Source: Lachnospiraceae bacterium
GTDB lineage: Bacteria > Bacillota > Clostridia > Lachnospirales > Lachnospiraceae
Direction: 5' to 3'
NCBI GenBank assembly: GCA_015056945.1
Contig: SVFH01000002.1
Span: 62,001 to 126,000 of the forward strand
Length of the DNA: 64,000 bases
Shown here: piece after piece, positions 38,214 through 46,875 of the stretch
How positions within the stretch are numbered: position 1 is the first letter of the stretch
Layout of the letters: each line of letters begins with the position of its first letter
Program-made: the position numbers and the translations under genes
Notes under the pieces: model-generated
Database searches by the model: none
Told to the model about the DNA's origin: nothing
The model's input: only the letters and a program-made list of their open reading frames with translations

Positions 38214-39581
38214 CTAATACTCTTTTCCTTCCAGACCCATCTTCTTCATCATGCGACCGATTTCGAAATAGATTCTCTCTTCATCCATTGTGAGAATTTC
38301 ACGGTTCTTCATGGTGATTTTGCCATCTATGATGACCGTCTCCACTTCGGAACCGTTTGCGGAATATGCAAGTGCTGCAACAAGGTTGTTGTTTGGCTGC
38401 ATCGAAGGTGTTTTTAAGTTCAAAATGGCAAGATCTGCTTTTTTACCGACTTCGATGCTTCCGATAGCGTCTTCCATGCGAAGCGCCCTGGCACCGCTTA
38501 TCGTCGCCATTTCAAAGCCTTCTTTCGCGCTTACACACTGTGCGGTTTTGGCGGTTCCCTTATGAATTAAGGATAAAAGGCGAAGCTCCGAAAACATATT
38601 CAACGCATTGTTGCTTGCCGCACCATCGGTACCGAGGCAAACATTCACGCCTGATTCCATCATCTTAGCCACCGGTGCAAAACCATTACCAAGCTTCATA
38701 TTGCTTGCCGGATTGGTCACAACGCTTACATTCTTTTCTTTCATAATCTGCATGTCTTCCGGAGTCGCATAGACACAATGTGCCGCAATCGTCGGATTCT
38801 CAAACAAACCTGCACGGTCAGCAAGTGCAATCGGCGTACATCCGTACTGCTTGAAGCAGTTCTCAATCTCAGTCGCACTTTCCGACAAATGAATATGGAT
38901 TCCCATGTCATTTTTCTTGGCTTCTTCTGCCACAATACGCATAAAAGCTTCATCACAGGTATAAGGCGCATGGGGTCCTAAGAAAAAGGACAGTCTGTCG
39001 CAATCTTTGGCTGCATCCCGCTCTTCATATGCCTGACGCAAACGCATCGCGCCCGCCTCATCATTTCCGTTTCCGACCAAACCTCTGGATATCACGGCAC
39101 GCATACCGGATTCTTTAACCGCGCGGGTTGTCTGATGGATATTCATCTGCATATCGTTAAAACAGGTTGTTCCGCTCTTCATCATCTCTAAGATGGCAAG
39201 GTTTGCGCCCCAGTAAGCATCCTCGTCCGTCATCGCATCCTCAATCGGAGAAATGGTTCCAAACAACCAGTCCGTAAAAGCAAGATCATCCGCCACATTT
39301 CTCATAAAAGCCATGTAAGAATGCGTATGGGCATTCACCATACCGGGAATTAACAGGCGGTCGGTACCGTCAATGATTTCATCAGCATCTGTGCCGCAAT
39401 TCTTCGCTTCGCCGTACGCATCCACGCCGGAATTCGTCACTTCCACACCGCAAGAACTTCCTTCGCATAATACAATTTCAGAAATCTTATCATCCTCGAT
39501 TCTGACATCCGCTTTTTTTACTACATATTTCTTCTCTGCATCCGGCAACACCGCCAGGATATTTCTAATCAGAATACTCAT
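38214..39581 (-). CDS. Amidohydrolase, MTA/SAH deaminase-like
   Basis: The protein has 455 aa. It belongs to the metal-dependent amidohydrolase superfamily: VNAHTHS (metal His pair), GPHAPYTC, HIHLSES, AAHCVYAT and LGTDGAAS (catalytic Asp). The set and length fit 5-methylthioadenosine/S-adenosylhomocysteine deaminase or related aminohydrolases. An N-terminal insertion rich in Gly, Asp and Cys (residues about 40-66) is unusual. AAAGGAATAGG precedes ATG and an extended -10 (TGGTATAAT, -10 at 39669-39674) lies upstream. The substrate cannot be read from sequence. Confidence 0.88.
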   Translation of the reverse strand: MSILIRNILAVLPDAEKKYVVKKADVRIEDDKISEIVLCEGSSCGVEVTNSGVDAYGEAKNCGTDADEIIDGTDRLLIPGMVNAHTHSYMAFMRNVADDLAFTDWLFGTISPIEDAMTDEDAYWGANLAILEMMKSGTTCFNDMQMNIHQTTRAVKESGMRAVISRGLVGNGNDEAGAMRLRQAYEERDAAKDCDRLSFFLGPHAPYTCDEAFMRIVAEEAKKNDMGIHIHLSESATEIENCFKQYGCTPIALADRAGLFENPTIAAHCVYATPEDMQIMKEKNVSVVTNPASNMKLGNGFAPVAKMMESGVNVCLGTDGAASNNALNMFSELRLLSLIHKGTAKTAQCVSAKEGFEMATISGARALRMEDAIGSIEVGKKADLAILNLKTPSMQPNNNLVAALAYSANGSEVETVIIDGKITMKNREILTMDEERIYFEIGRMMKKMGLEGKEY

Positions 39582-39726
39582 ATTACCTATTCCTTTCTGT
39601 CACTCGTTTCTATCTCTGTATATTCCGCGCCGATGGCGCGACAATGTTCTCTTTTATTCAGACAGTTCATTATACCATAGATTACCGGGGATTTTGTAGA
39701 CCCTTTTCCCTAGTTTGGACCTTTAG

Positions 39727-40150
39727 GGTACACTTACGCCAGGGCTGTATGTACCTTTTTGCTTGTTTTGGGCTTTTTAGGTACACTTGTGCTGCGGCTG
39801 TGTGTTCCTTTTTGCTTGCTTTGGGCTTTTTAGGTACACTTGTGCTGCGGCTGTGTGTTCCCTTTTTCTTGTTTTGGGCTTTTGGGGTACACTTGTGCCG
39901 CGGCTGTATATACCTTTTTTCTTGTTTTGGGCTTTTTAGGTACACTTGTGCCGCGGCTGTATGTACCTTTTTGCTTGGTTTGGGCTTTTTAGGTACACTT
40001 GTGCCGCGGCTGTGTGTTCCCTTTTTCTTGCTTTGGGCTTTTTAGGTACACTTGTGCCGCAGCTGTGTGTTCCCTTTTTCTTGTTTTGAGCTTTTTAGGT
40101 ACACTTGTGCCGGGGCTGTGTGTTCCCTTTTTCTTAGTTTTGCTGATTTG
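39727..40150. repeat. 53-bp minisatellite, about 8 copies
   Basis: GGTACACTT recurs at 39727, 39780, 39833, 39886, 39939, 39992, 40045 and 40098, an exact 53-bp period with mostly single-base differences. The unit includes GTGCCGCGGCTGTGTGTTCC and CTTTTTCTTGTTTTGGGC. As 53 is not a multiple of three, the long ORFs over it are by-products of the repeat. It lies between the amidohydrolase promoter and tRNA-Ser. Confidence 0.92.
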
Positions 40151-40212
40151 GGGAAACTTTCCGAAACAAAGCAACCATATTCCCTGCCGCGACATCCGAA
40201 TAGTGTGTAGGA

Positions 40213-40272
40213 TTGAGACTGCGCACCCTTAGCGGAGCGGAGCTTTTTATTGCATAGGTATTTCCTATGCAA
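40213..40272. repeat. REP-like element with terminator-proximal palindrome (copy 3)
   Basis: Contains GACTGCGCACCCTTAGCGGA, AGCTTTTTA and the palindrome TTGCATAGG...CCTATGCAA (40250-40272). It abuts the T-run of the tRNA-Ser terminator. Confidence 0.8.
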
Positions 40273-40273
40273 T

Positions 40274-40303
40274 AAAAAAGCGAAAGCACATCTGCACTTT
40301 CGC
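40274..40303 (-). terminator. tRNA-Ser terminator
   Basis: Stem GCGAAAG / CTTTCGC with a 10-nt loop, followed by T6 on the minus strand and by the REP palindrome. Confidence 0.85.
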
Positions 40304-40315
40304 TTAATTCTTGAA

Positions 40316-40403
40316 CGGAGAAAGAGGGATTTGAACCCTCGCGCCGCGTGAACGACCTACACCCTTAGCAGGGGCGCCTCTTCAGCCTCTTGAGTATTTC
40401 TCC
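40316..40403 (-). tRNA. tRNA-Ser (anticodon GCT)
   Basis: The 88-nt sequence folds as a class II tRNA: acceptor GGAGAAA/TTTCTCC, D-arm, anticodon stem CGCCC/GGGTG with loop CTGCTAA (anticodon GCT, reading AGC/AGT), a long variable arm typical of Ser and a T-loop GGGTTCAAATCCC. CCA is not encoded. A perfect promoter and a terminator make it an independent unit. Confidence 0.95.
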
Positions 40404-40466
40404 AAGTCTGTAGTTCTTCAAACATACACGATATAATTGTTTCTACGCCACATGACGCAAAAACAA

Positions 40467-40495
40467 TTATATTATATGAACAGCGGATTGTCAAT
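40467..40495 (-). promoter_or_regulatory. tRNA-Ser promoter
   Basis: TTGACA (40490-40495), 17-bp spacer and TATAAT (40467-40472): a perfect sigma-A consensus. Confidence 0.92.
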
Positions 40496-40558
40496 AACAA
40501 TTTCGCTCACTTTTTATTTTTATCCTTATTGTATCCAATCCTTTATTTAAATATCCGC

Positions 40559-41206
40559 CTATCTCTTTAAACCGATTAAAATTCCGATTCCTGCAAAGAG
40601 AAGCCCAAGACCAAACAATGCAGCACTTATTATCATCATGCTTCGCGCATTCCCGCTGTCATACGGCATCACCATGTACGGACACACATATGCTTCCGCT
40701 TCCTGTTCACTAATTCCAAAGTCCCCACTAATATATTCAACAAGAAATTCCTTCTCATCTTTTTTCATTTTTCGGAGATATCCGTCCAATTCGATTGAGG
40801 GTTCCGGAAATTCTGCATTTTCATCAAGCATATACCACCAGTCGCGACTTTTATCTACTGCATTATCATATGGCTCATACCCTTCTGAAAGATTCACCAT
40901 AACACCAACATATTCTTTGATATGTATGCCGCTCTCATCTTCTACCAAATTCGGAATCATATATGCTCTTGACTGCTCAACATTCGTATCTTCATCATAA
41001 ACATAATAAAAATAATCATATATAAAATCCAGCTTCGTAGACACATGCGTTCCCTCATCTAATTCGGACCAATCTGTTGAAGCATACAAGTCTACCGCAG
41101 GTGTAAATAAAATAATGACATTACGCAAGGTAAAAATAAAAATTCCAATACTAAATAAAATAAATAAAATACCTGCTATGGTCAAACGGTTAAAAAAACG
41201 AAGCAT
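40559..41206 (-). CDS. Two-helix membrane protein with extracytoplasmic domain
   Basis: The protein has 215 aa. One helix at about 10-35 and another at about 188-212 enclose a 150-aa hydrophilic domain predicted outside the cell (rich in Tyr, Asp and Glu). Starts after AGGAGGAATGAAAGGAA. No catalytic motif was recognised. It is 47 bp downstream of metF on the same strand and may be co-transcribed. Confidence 0.7.
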   Translation of the reverse strand: MLRFFNRLTIAGILFILFSIGIFIFTLRNVIILFTPAVDLYASTDWSELDEGTHVSTKLDFIYDYFYYVYDEDTNVEQSRAYMIPNLVEDESGIHIKEYVGVMVNLSEGYEPYDNAVDKSRDWWYMLDENAEFPEPSIELDGYLRKMKKDEKEFLVEYISGDFGISEQEAEAYVCPYMVMPYDSGNARSMMIISAALFGLGLLFAGIGILIGLKR

Positions 41207-41253
41207 TTCCTTTCATTCCTCCTATGTGTCTCCATAAAGTCTTCTTTATATCT

Positions 41254-42120
41254 TTAAATAGAACGAAGACTTGCCACAGCCTCACTTATGCGTTTCGCTA
41301 CATAAGGCTGATTCATCGTATAAAGATGTACGCCGTCTACACCCTGGCTCATCAAATCCACAATCTGATCGATAGCATACGCAATTCCCGCATCACGCAA
41401 AGCTTCCGGAGAATGCTCGAATCGTGTCATCATCTTTACAAACTTTGCGGGCAAAGAGGCTCCGCAAGTTGTTACCATGCGCTCAATCTGCGCCTTATTT
41501 ACAACCGGCATAATTCCTGCTTCAATCGGCACATTGATTCCCGCAAGGCGAGCTTTTTCCTGAAAACTGTAAAACATATCATTTTCAAAAAATAACTGGG
41601 ATACTAGATGCTCGGCACCGGCATCCACCTTTTTCTTAAGATTTAGAATATCATCGATTGCGTTATCACACTCGGGATGTCCTTCCGGATAACATGCGCC
41701 GGATACGTGATAGTCGCCTTTTTTCTTAATGTAGGATACCAAATCACTTGCATAAGTGAAATCTGTCTGACGCGGAAGCTCGGGTACAATATCACCGCGC
41801 AGGGCCAGAATATTCTCAATCCCGTACTGCGCCGTCATTGCAAGTACCTTATCCACATCTTCCCTGCTTGAATTCACGCATGTTAAATGCATCATCGGCG
41901 TTAACTTATAATCCTCGATAATGCTGCGACACAAGTCAAGTGTAAGTGCGCTCGCACCACCGCCGCCGGCACCGTATGTTACACTGATGAAATCAGGCTT
42001 ACACTCAGATAATTCAGCCAGTTTGGTAGAAATGCTCTCAATAGAAAATGTTTTTTTCGGAGGAAACACCTCAAAAGAAAACACCGTCTTTTTCTGTTCA
42101 AAAATCTCACTAATTTTCAT
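41254..42120 (-). CDS. metF: 5,10-methylenetetrahydrofolate reductase
   Basis: The protein has 288 aa, the bacterial MetF length. It reduces methylene-THF to methyl-THF using FAD. Motifs: FSFEVFPPKK at the N-terminus, ISVTYGAGGG, HLTCVNSS, LALRGD and VSQLFFEND. Start after AAAGGGGAG. It lies downstream of glgB. In acetogens metF would be part of the methyl branch, but no other such genes are in the window. Confidence 0.95.
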   Translation of the reverse strand: MKISEIFEQKKTVFSFEVFPPKKTFSIESISTKLAELSECKPDFISVTYGAGGGGASALTLDLCRSIIEDYKLTPMMHLTCVNSSREDVDKVLAMTAQYGIENILALRGDIVPELPRQTDFTYASDLVSYIKKKGDYHVSGACYPEGHPECDNAIDDILNLKKKVDAGAEHLVSQLFFENDMFYSFQEKARLAGINVPIEAGIMPVVNKAQIERMVTTCGASLPAKFVKMMTRFEHSPEALRDAGIAYAIDQIVDLMSQGVDGVHLYTMNQPYVAKRISEAVASLRSI

Positions 42121-42156
42121 TCCGATACTCCCCTTTGCCTGCAGCGCCTGCTCCTT

Positions 42157-44055
42157 TTAGAAGGTAAAAACAGCAGCTCCTAATGCGGGCAAATCAAATT
42201 CAATATAATACGGCTGACCGTCGCATTCTCCTGCAACGGGTGTCAGCTCCGGTAAAATTTCAGAGCCCATACCGCCAAAACGCTTTTCATCACTGTTAAG
42301 CAATAACTTGCATTTCTTCTTGGCAGGAACTCCGACCCTGAAATATTCACGACGCATCGGTGTCATATTTAATACAACAAGAATATTTTTCTTACCGGTA
42401 CGATCTTTGCGAATATAACTGTAAATACTGCGGGTATTATCATCAGCATTGATCCATTCAAAGCCTTCCCATGAGGTATCCAATTGATACAATGCCGGAT
42501 ACTTGCGATAAATCTGCAAAAGTTCCTTCATGAAGTCCTGCATGCCCTTATTTAAATCATTTTCAAGCAGGAACCAGTCAAGTTCCCGCGCCTCGCTCCA
42601 CTCACGCTCCTGTGCAAATTCCTGTCCCATGAAAAGGAGTTTTTTACCTGAATGTGTAAACATGAACGTATAGCCCACACGAAGATTTGCGTATTTATCT
42701 ACCTGATAGCCGGGCATTTTATTTACCATGGAGCACTTCAAATGCACCACTTCATCGTGGGACAAAGGCATAATATAATTTTCGCTGGAGTTATAGCTCA
42801 TTGCAAAAGTAAGCTTATTATGATTGTCTTTTCTGAAAAACGGATCCAACTTCATATAAGAACAGAAATCATGCATCCATCCCATATTCCACTTAAAAGT
42901 AAATCCGAGTCCGTCATCTTCCACGGGAGCCGTAACCTTAGGCCACGCCGTAGATTCCTCGGCAATTGTTGCAACACCGGGGAAACGTCCGTGAATCACA
43001 GAATTTAAGTGTTTAAAAAACTCGATTGCATCAAGGTTTTCATTGCCTCCGTACTTATTGGCAACCCACTGTCCGTCCTGCTTACCGTAGTCTAAGTAAA
43101 GCATGGAAGCAACCGCATCCACACGCAATCCGTCGATATGAAACTCTTCCAGCCAGTATATTGCATTCGCAATCAAAAAATTGCGGATTTCATTCATGGA
43201 ATAATTAAAAATCTTAGTACCCCAGTCAGGATGCTCACCCAAACGTGTATCGGGGTGTTCATACAGGCAGGTACCGTCAAATTCAGCCAGGCCGTGTGCG
43301 TCCTTCGGAAAATGTGCAGGTACCCAGTCAAGAATGACACCAATATTATTTTTATGCAGATGATTCACCAGATAAGCAAAATCCTGCGGTGTTCCGTATC
43401 TTGATGTCGGTGCGAAATATCCCGTCACCTGATAACCCCAGGAGCCGTCAAACGGATGCTCTGCAATTCCCATCAACTCCACATGGGTATATTTCATTTC
43501 TTTCAAATACTCCACAATTCTGTCCGCAAACTCGCGGTAATTGTAGAATCCGTCCTCGTCCTTAAAAGGATGACGCATCCATGAGCCGATATGGCACTCA
43601 TAAACAGCCATCGGTTCTTCCAAAAGATTCTTTTGGGCCCTTTCGTTCATCCATTTGGTATCAGTCCAGCTTATTTTGGAAAGATCCGTAATTCTTGAAG
43701 CCGTACCCGGACGCATCTCGCTGTAATTCGCATACGGATCAGCTTTATACAGCTTCTCGCCGTCCCTGGTAACAATCAGGTACTTGTAGAGTTCGCCTTC
43801 CCATACCCCTTCTACAAAAGCAGTAAAAATACCGCTCTTCCCCTGCAGAATCATAGGGTTGCGATTTTCATCCCAATTGTTAAAAGTACCTACAACCGCT
43901 ACTTTTTCGGCATTCGGTGCCCATACTGCAAAAAAGACACCCCTTTTACCGTTTTCTTCGCTGAAATGTGCTCCTAACTTTTTATAAATATCATAGTGCG
44001 TACCCTGTCCAAACAAATAGCTGTCATCTTCTGAAATAAATACCTTCTCTGCCAT
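42157..44055 (-). CDS. glgB: 1,4-alpha-glucan branching enzyme
   Basis: The protein has 632 aa. It introduces alpha-1,6 branches in glycogen. An N-terminal CBM48-type domain (VFFAVWAPNAEKVAVVGTFN) is followed by the GH13 barrel with GVILDWVPAHFPKD, IDGLRVDAVASML (nucleophile Asp), FPGVATIAEESTAWP (acid Glu) and IMPLSHDEVVH. Starts after CGCAAGG. No other glg genes are adjacent. The TPR gene lies 21 bp upstream on the same strand and may be in the same transcript. Confidence 0.96.
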   Translation of the reverse strand: MAEKVFISEDDSYLFGQGTHYDIYKKLGAHFSEENGKRGVFFAVWAPNAEKVAVVGTFNNWDENRNPMILQGKSGIFTAFVEGVWEGELYKYLIVTRDGEKLYKADPYANYSEMRPGTASRITDLSKISWTDTKWMNERAQKNLLEEPMAVYECHIGSWMRHPFKDEDGFYNYREFADRIVEYLKEMKYTHVELMGIAEHPFDGSWGYQVTGYFAPTSRYGTPQDFAYLVNHLHKNNIGVILDWVPAHFPKDAHGLAEFDGTCLYEHPDTRLGEHPDWGTKIFNYSMNEIRNFLIANAIYWLEEFHIDGLRVDAVASMLYLDYGKQDGQWVANKYGGNENLDAIEFFKHLNSVIHGRFPGVATIAEESTAWPKVTAPVEDDGLGFTFKWNMGWMHDFCSYMKLDPFFRKDNHNKLTFAMSYNSSENYIMPLSHDEVVHLKCSMVNKMPGYQVDKYANLRVGYTFMFTHSGKKLLFMGQEFAQEREWSEARELDWFLLENDLNKGMQDFMKELLQIYRKYPALYQLDTSWEGFEWINADDNTRSIYSYIRKDRTGKKNILVVLNMTPMRREYFRVGVPAKKKCKLLLNSDEKRFGGMGSEILPELTPVAGECDGQPYYIEFDLPALGAAVFTF

Positions 44056-44076
44056 ATACCTTGCGCCCCCTTAAGG

Positions 44077-46749
44077 TTATTCGAAATCTTTCTCTTTCAG
44101 TATCGTGTATCCGTCTTCGTCCTTCCGTGCTTTGTTGAATAGTTTCTTTTTGCCGGAGCGGCGAATTGCTTCATTTACAATTTCTTTTACTTCTTCGATT
44201 GTAACCGTATGATTGCCCCTGCGCATATCGGAAACCCGTTTGCTAAGAGCAAGATGACCCATATCATCTATTGTGTAACCCTGTTCGCGTGTATATTTCA
44301 GCGCATAGCTGATAAGCATCTCCATGCTCATTGGAATAATATCCACACGACCGTTAAAGAACTCCTTCATATACGGAATCTTATCCACGAACTTCTGAAT
44401 ACCTGATTTGCGATCCATCAGAATGACAACAATGCCCAGATTCTCCTGATTTAATCCCTGTAAAAGGTTCTTAATCGTATCTTTATTCATAGCACTCGCG
44501 TGCTCTACCAAAAGTGCTCCGTTTTCAAGCTTGCCAAAGGTTTCCGCAATATCCTTTTTGTTCAGGCTTTCTGCCGTAATCTTGGCAACCTTTCCGGAGA
44601 AATTATCGTCGGAAGACTGTACGAAACGTACAATCTGCTTTGCAAGACTCACAGCAGACTCATCATCATCGGAAGAAATCAATACATTACCCGAATAGGA
44701 TGCAAGCGTAAGGCACTCTAAAGTTTCAATCAACTGGAATTTCATGCGCTTAGAGTAAAGGAACGGTGCAAAAAGCTCCTTTTCTTCCGGCGTCATATCA
44801 TGAACTGCCTTCACCTCGCGGATTGGTTCCGCTTCTGCTAAGGTCGGCAGAATTTCATCTTCTTCAATCATGCTTTCCACTTCTTTGGCCCGCGCATCAT
44901 CTTCGATGGAACTTTCCACTTCCTTCCAGATATTGCCTGGAATTGTTCCGGTAATCGTTCCGTTCGCATATCCGCTGTGAATACGCATCACTTCCGGTTC
45001 TTCAGGCTCTGCGACCTTTTCTTCCGCTACCGTTTCAGACGCTTCTGTTACTTCTTCTTGTATTTCTTCCTCCGGCTCAAAGGTTGTTTCCTCTGTTTCT
45101 TCTTCGAGAGCCGTTTCCTCTTCAATTTCCTCTTCGGAAACAACTTCTTCTGCCGTTTCCTCAGTCACTGTAACTTCGTCCTGTATCGCTGTTCCTTCCG
45201 GTTCTTCTTCAGGCTCTGCAGATATTTCACCTGCCGGCTCAGCCGCAACCGGTGTTTCCCATACTTCTTTCTCAGGTGCTCCCTGCGGAAGAATCTGTTC
45301 AAAATCCAGACTCTGCGTCGGAAGTACACCTACTACAGTCTCATTAACAATCGTATCTGTAGGCACTGCATTCGCAATCGGTGTTACCGCATTCTGATCC
45401 AAACCTTTCATAACGGTCGGACTAACAGAACCCAGCACGGAATCAATCTGTTCAGGACGGTCCAGAGAAGATAACATACCGGATTTGGTATTCTCATCAA
45501 ACTCCGCAAACATTTCACCGGTCTGTTCAAGAAGCTGCTTACGCACTTCTTCCCGGAAACGCTGTGTGTTTTCCTCTTTCATGCGTTCCCATCCGTCTAA
45601 AATGTCCTGTATACACATCTGCCCCGTAATCTGCTTCTCAACCTGCACCTCCCCGGAATCACCGAAATCAATCCCGTCATCCGTACGCGGTGTTTCAACC
45701 AAGGCAGGTTCCTTTGGCATCTGAATTTCCTGTACATCTCTGCTGGAAGCTGCTGCCATATCCTGTGCATAATTCTCCTTAAAAGTCGCAAGCTCCGGTG
45801 TTTCTTTGGTCTGCGTCTCCGGAACAGGCACTGCATATCGCATATCTTCTGTTTTATCTGCAAAGAAAATTTCATTGGCATCAGCAGGAATTGTGTTATG
45901 GAACACTTCTTTCTCGCCTCTTACCTCTACCGGCTCTGAAGATACTTCCTGTGCAACAGGCACCGGCTCTTCATCGATAAATTCCTTCAGATTTGCTGCC
46001 AGCTCCGCCTGGAGATTAATGGTGTTGTATTTGCTCATGTCAATGGTTTTGACACGGAAATCATCGTCCTCTTCTTCAATCACGGGATTCTGCTCGGTTT
46101 TCGCTTTGGCAGCACGGGCAGCCTCCTCAAATTTAGACTCATTTCTCTTATCATATTTCTCCTGCTGGGAAGGTGTCAAAGGCTCGTGCAACATCTTAAG
46201 TTCCATTGCCTTAATAACATAAGGTCCTTCTCCGAACCAGAGAATAATTTCATCACATTCTTCTACACATTTGGTTGCAAAACCTGCACGATGATAGAGA
46301 TATGCCAACTGATATTCCCATTCTTCCATGCGGTCTTTTTTCTTTAATTCCTCGAGCAACTCAATGCGGTCTTCAAATCCGACATTCTGTGCTTCATAAA
46401 TGCGGTAACGAAGAATATATACTCCGGAATCATTCGGCGCAAGCTTCGCAAATTCTTTAAAATATTCAATTGCAGCAACAATATCACCGAATTCCAGCGA
46501 AATCTCACACAATCCGTAAACAACATTTCTGCTGGACGGATTCCTGTCATACGCAAGTTCCAATAAATCGCGACTTTCCTCAAATCGCTTGTTATGTCTG
46601 TATAACTCAGCAATTTTAACAAGTGTTGCCACACTCTTCACACGTCGCCAGTCGATGGTATCGGCCAGGCGGACCGCTGATTTATAGTCCTGCAAATCCA
46701 TCAATTTTTCAATTTCTTCGGAACGGAGTTTAAATTCGTACTTATCCAC
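44077..46749 (-). CDS. TPR protein with acidic linker and degenerate AAA-like C-terminal domain
   Basis: The GTG at 46747-46749 lies at the right distance from ATGAGGTG and gives 890 aa; ATG six codons earlier is an alternative. Residues about 1-210 are TPR-like helical repeats, about 430-640 is a Glu/Thr/Val-rich disordered stretch, and about 680-870 resembles an AAA+ domain of the CbbX/SpoVK type: GALLVEHASAMNKDTIKNLL corresponds to the Walker B/helix region and PYMKEFFNGRVDIIPM to the sensor 1 side. The Walker A loop is lost (VLISSDDDESAVSLA), so ATP binding is doubtful. It may be a scaffold. Function unknown. Confidence 0.75.
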   Translation of the reverse strand: MDKYEFKLRSEEIEKLMDLQDYKSAVRLADTIDWRRVKSVATLVKIAELYRHNKRFEESRDLLELAYDRNPSSRNVVYGLCEISLEFGDIVAAIEYFKEFAKLAPNDSGVYILRYRIYEAQNVGFEDRIELLEELKKKDRMEEWEYQLAYLYHRAGFATKCVEECDEIILWFGEGPYVIKAMELKMLHEPLTPSQQEKYDKRNESKFEEAARAAKAKTEQNPVIEEEDDDFRVKTIDMSKYNTINLQAELAANLKEFIDEEPVPVAQEVSSEPVEVRGEKEVFHNTIPADANEIFFADKTEDMRYAVPVPETQTKETPELATFKENYAQDMAAASSRDVQEIQMPKEPALVETPRTDDGIDFGDSGEVQVEKQITGQMCIQDILDGWERMKEENTQRFREEVRKQLLEQTGEMFAEFDENTKSGMLSSLDRPEQIDSVLGSVSPTVMKGLDQNAVTPIANAVPTDTIVNETVVGVLPTQSLDFEQILPQGAPEKEVWETPVAAEPAGEISAEPEEEPEGTAIQDEVTVTEETAEEVVSEEEIEEETALEEETEETTFEPEEEIQEEVTEASETVAEEKVAEPEEPEVMRIHSGYANGTITGTIPGNIWKEVESSIEDDARAKEVESMIEEDEILPTLAEAEPIREVKAVHDMTPEEKELFAPFLYSKRMKFQLIETLECLTLASYSGNVLISSDDDESAVSLAKQIVRFVQSSDDNFSGKVAKITAESLNKKDIAETFGKLENGALLVEHASAMNKDTIKNLLQGLNQENLGIVVILMDRKSGIQKFVDKIPYMKEFFNGRVDIIPMSMEMLISYALKYTREQGYTIDDMGHLALSKRVSDMRRGNHTVTIEEVKEIVNEAIRRSGKKKLFNKARKDEDGYTILKEKDFE

Positions 46750-46839
46750 AGTATTCACCTCATACAAAAACTAGAGATAGTTCAATTTACGTCTTTGAAA
46801 CACAAGATATTGCGTAAAAAACCAATCTTGCTATCCTAT

Positions 46840-46868
46840 AGTTTATCATACGCACCTGTCAATGTCAA
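46840..46868 (-). promoter_or_regulatory. Promoter of the TPR/glgB transcription unit
   Basis: On the minus strand TTGACA occurs twice (46863-46868 and 46857-46862). The first lies 17 bp from TAAACT (46840-46845) and the second 16 bp from TATAGG. The 108-bp gap from the upstream GTPase gene therefore contains a likely independent promoter. Confidence 0.65.
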
Positions 46869-46875
46869 AGAACTT

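Noticed and set aside
39644-40045. Cys-rich 133-aa ORF in the 53-bp array
   Set aside because: The period is not a multiple of three and ORFs occur in both strands; no ribosome site.
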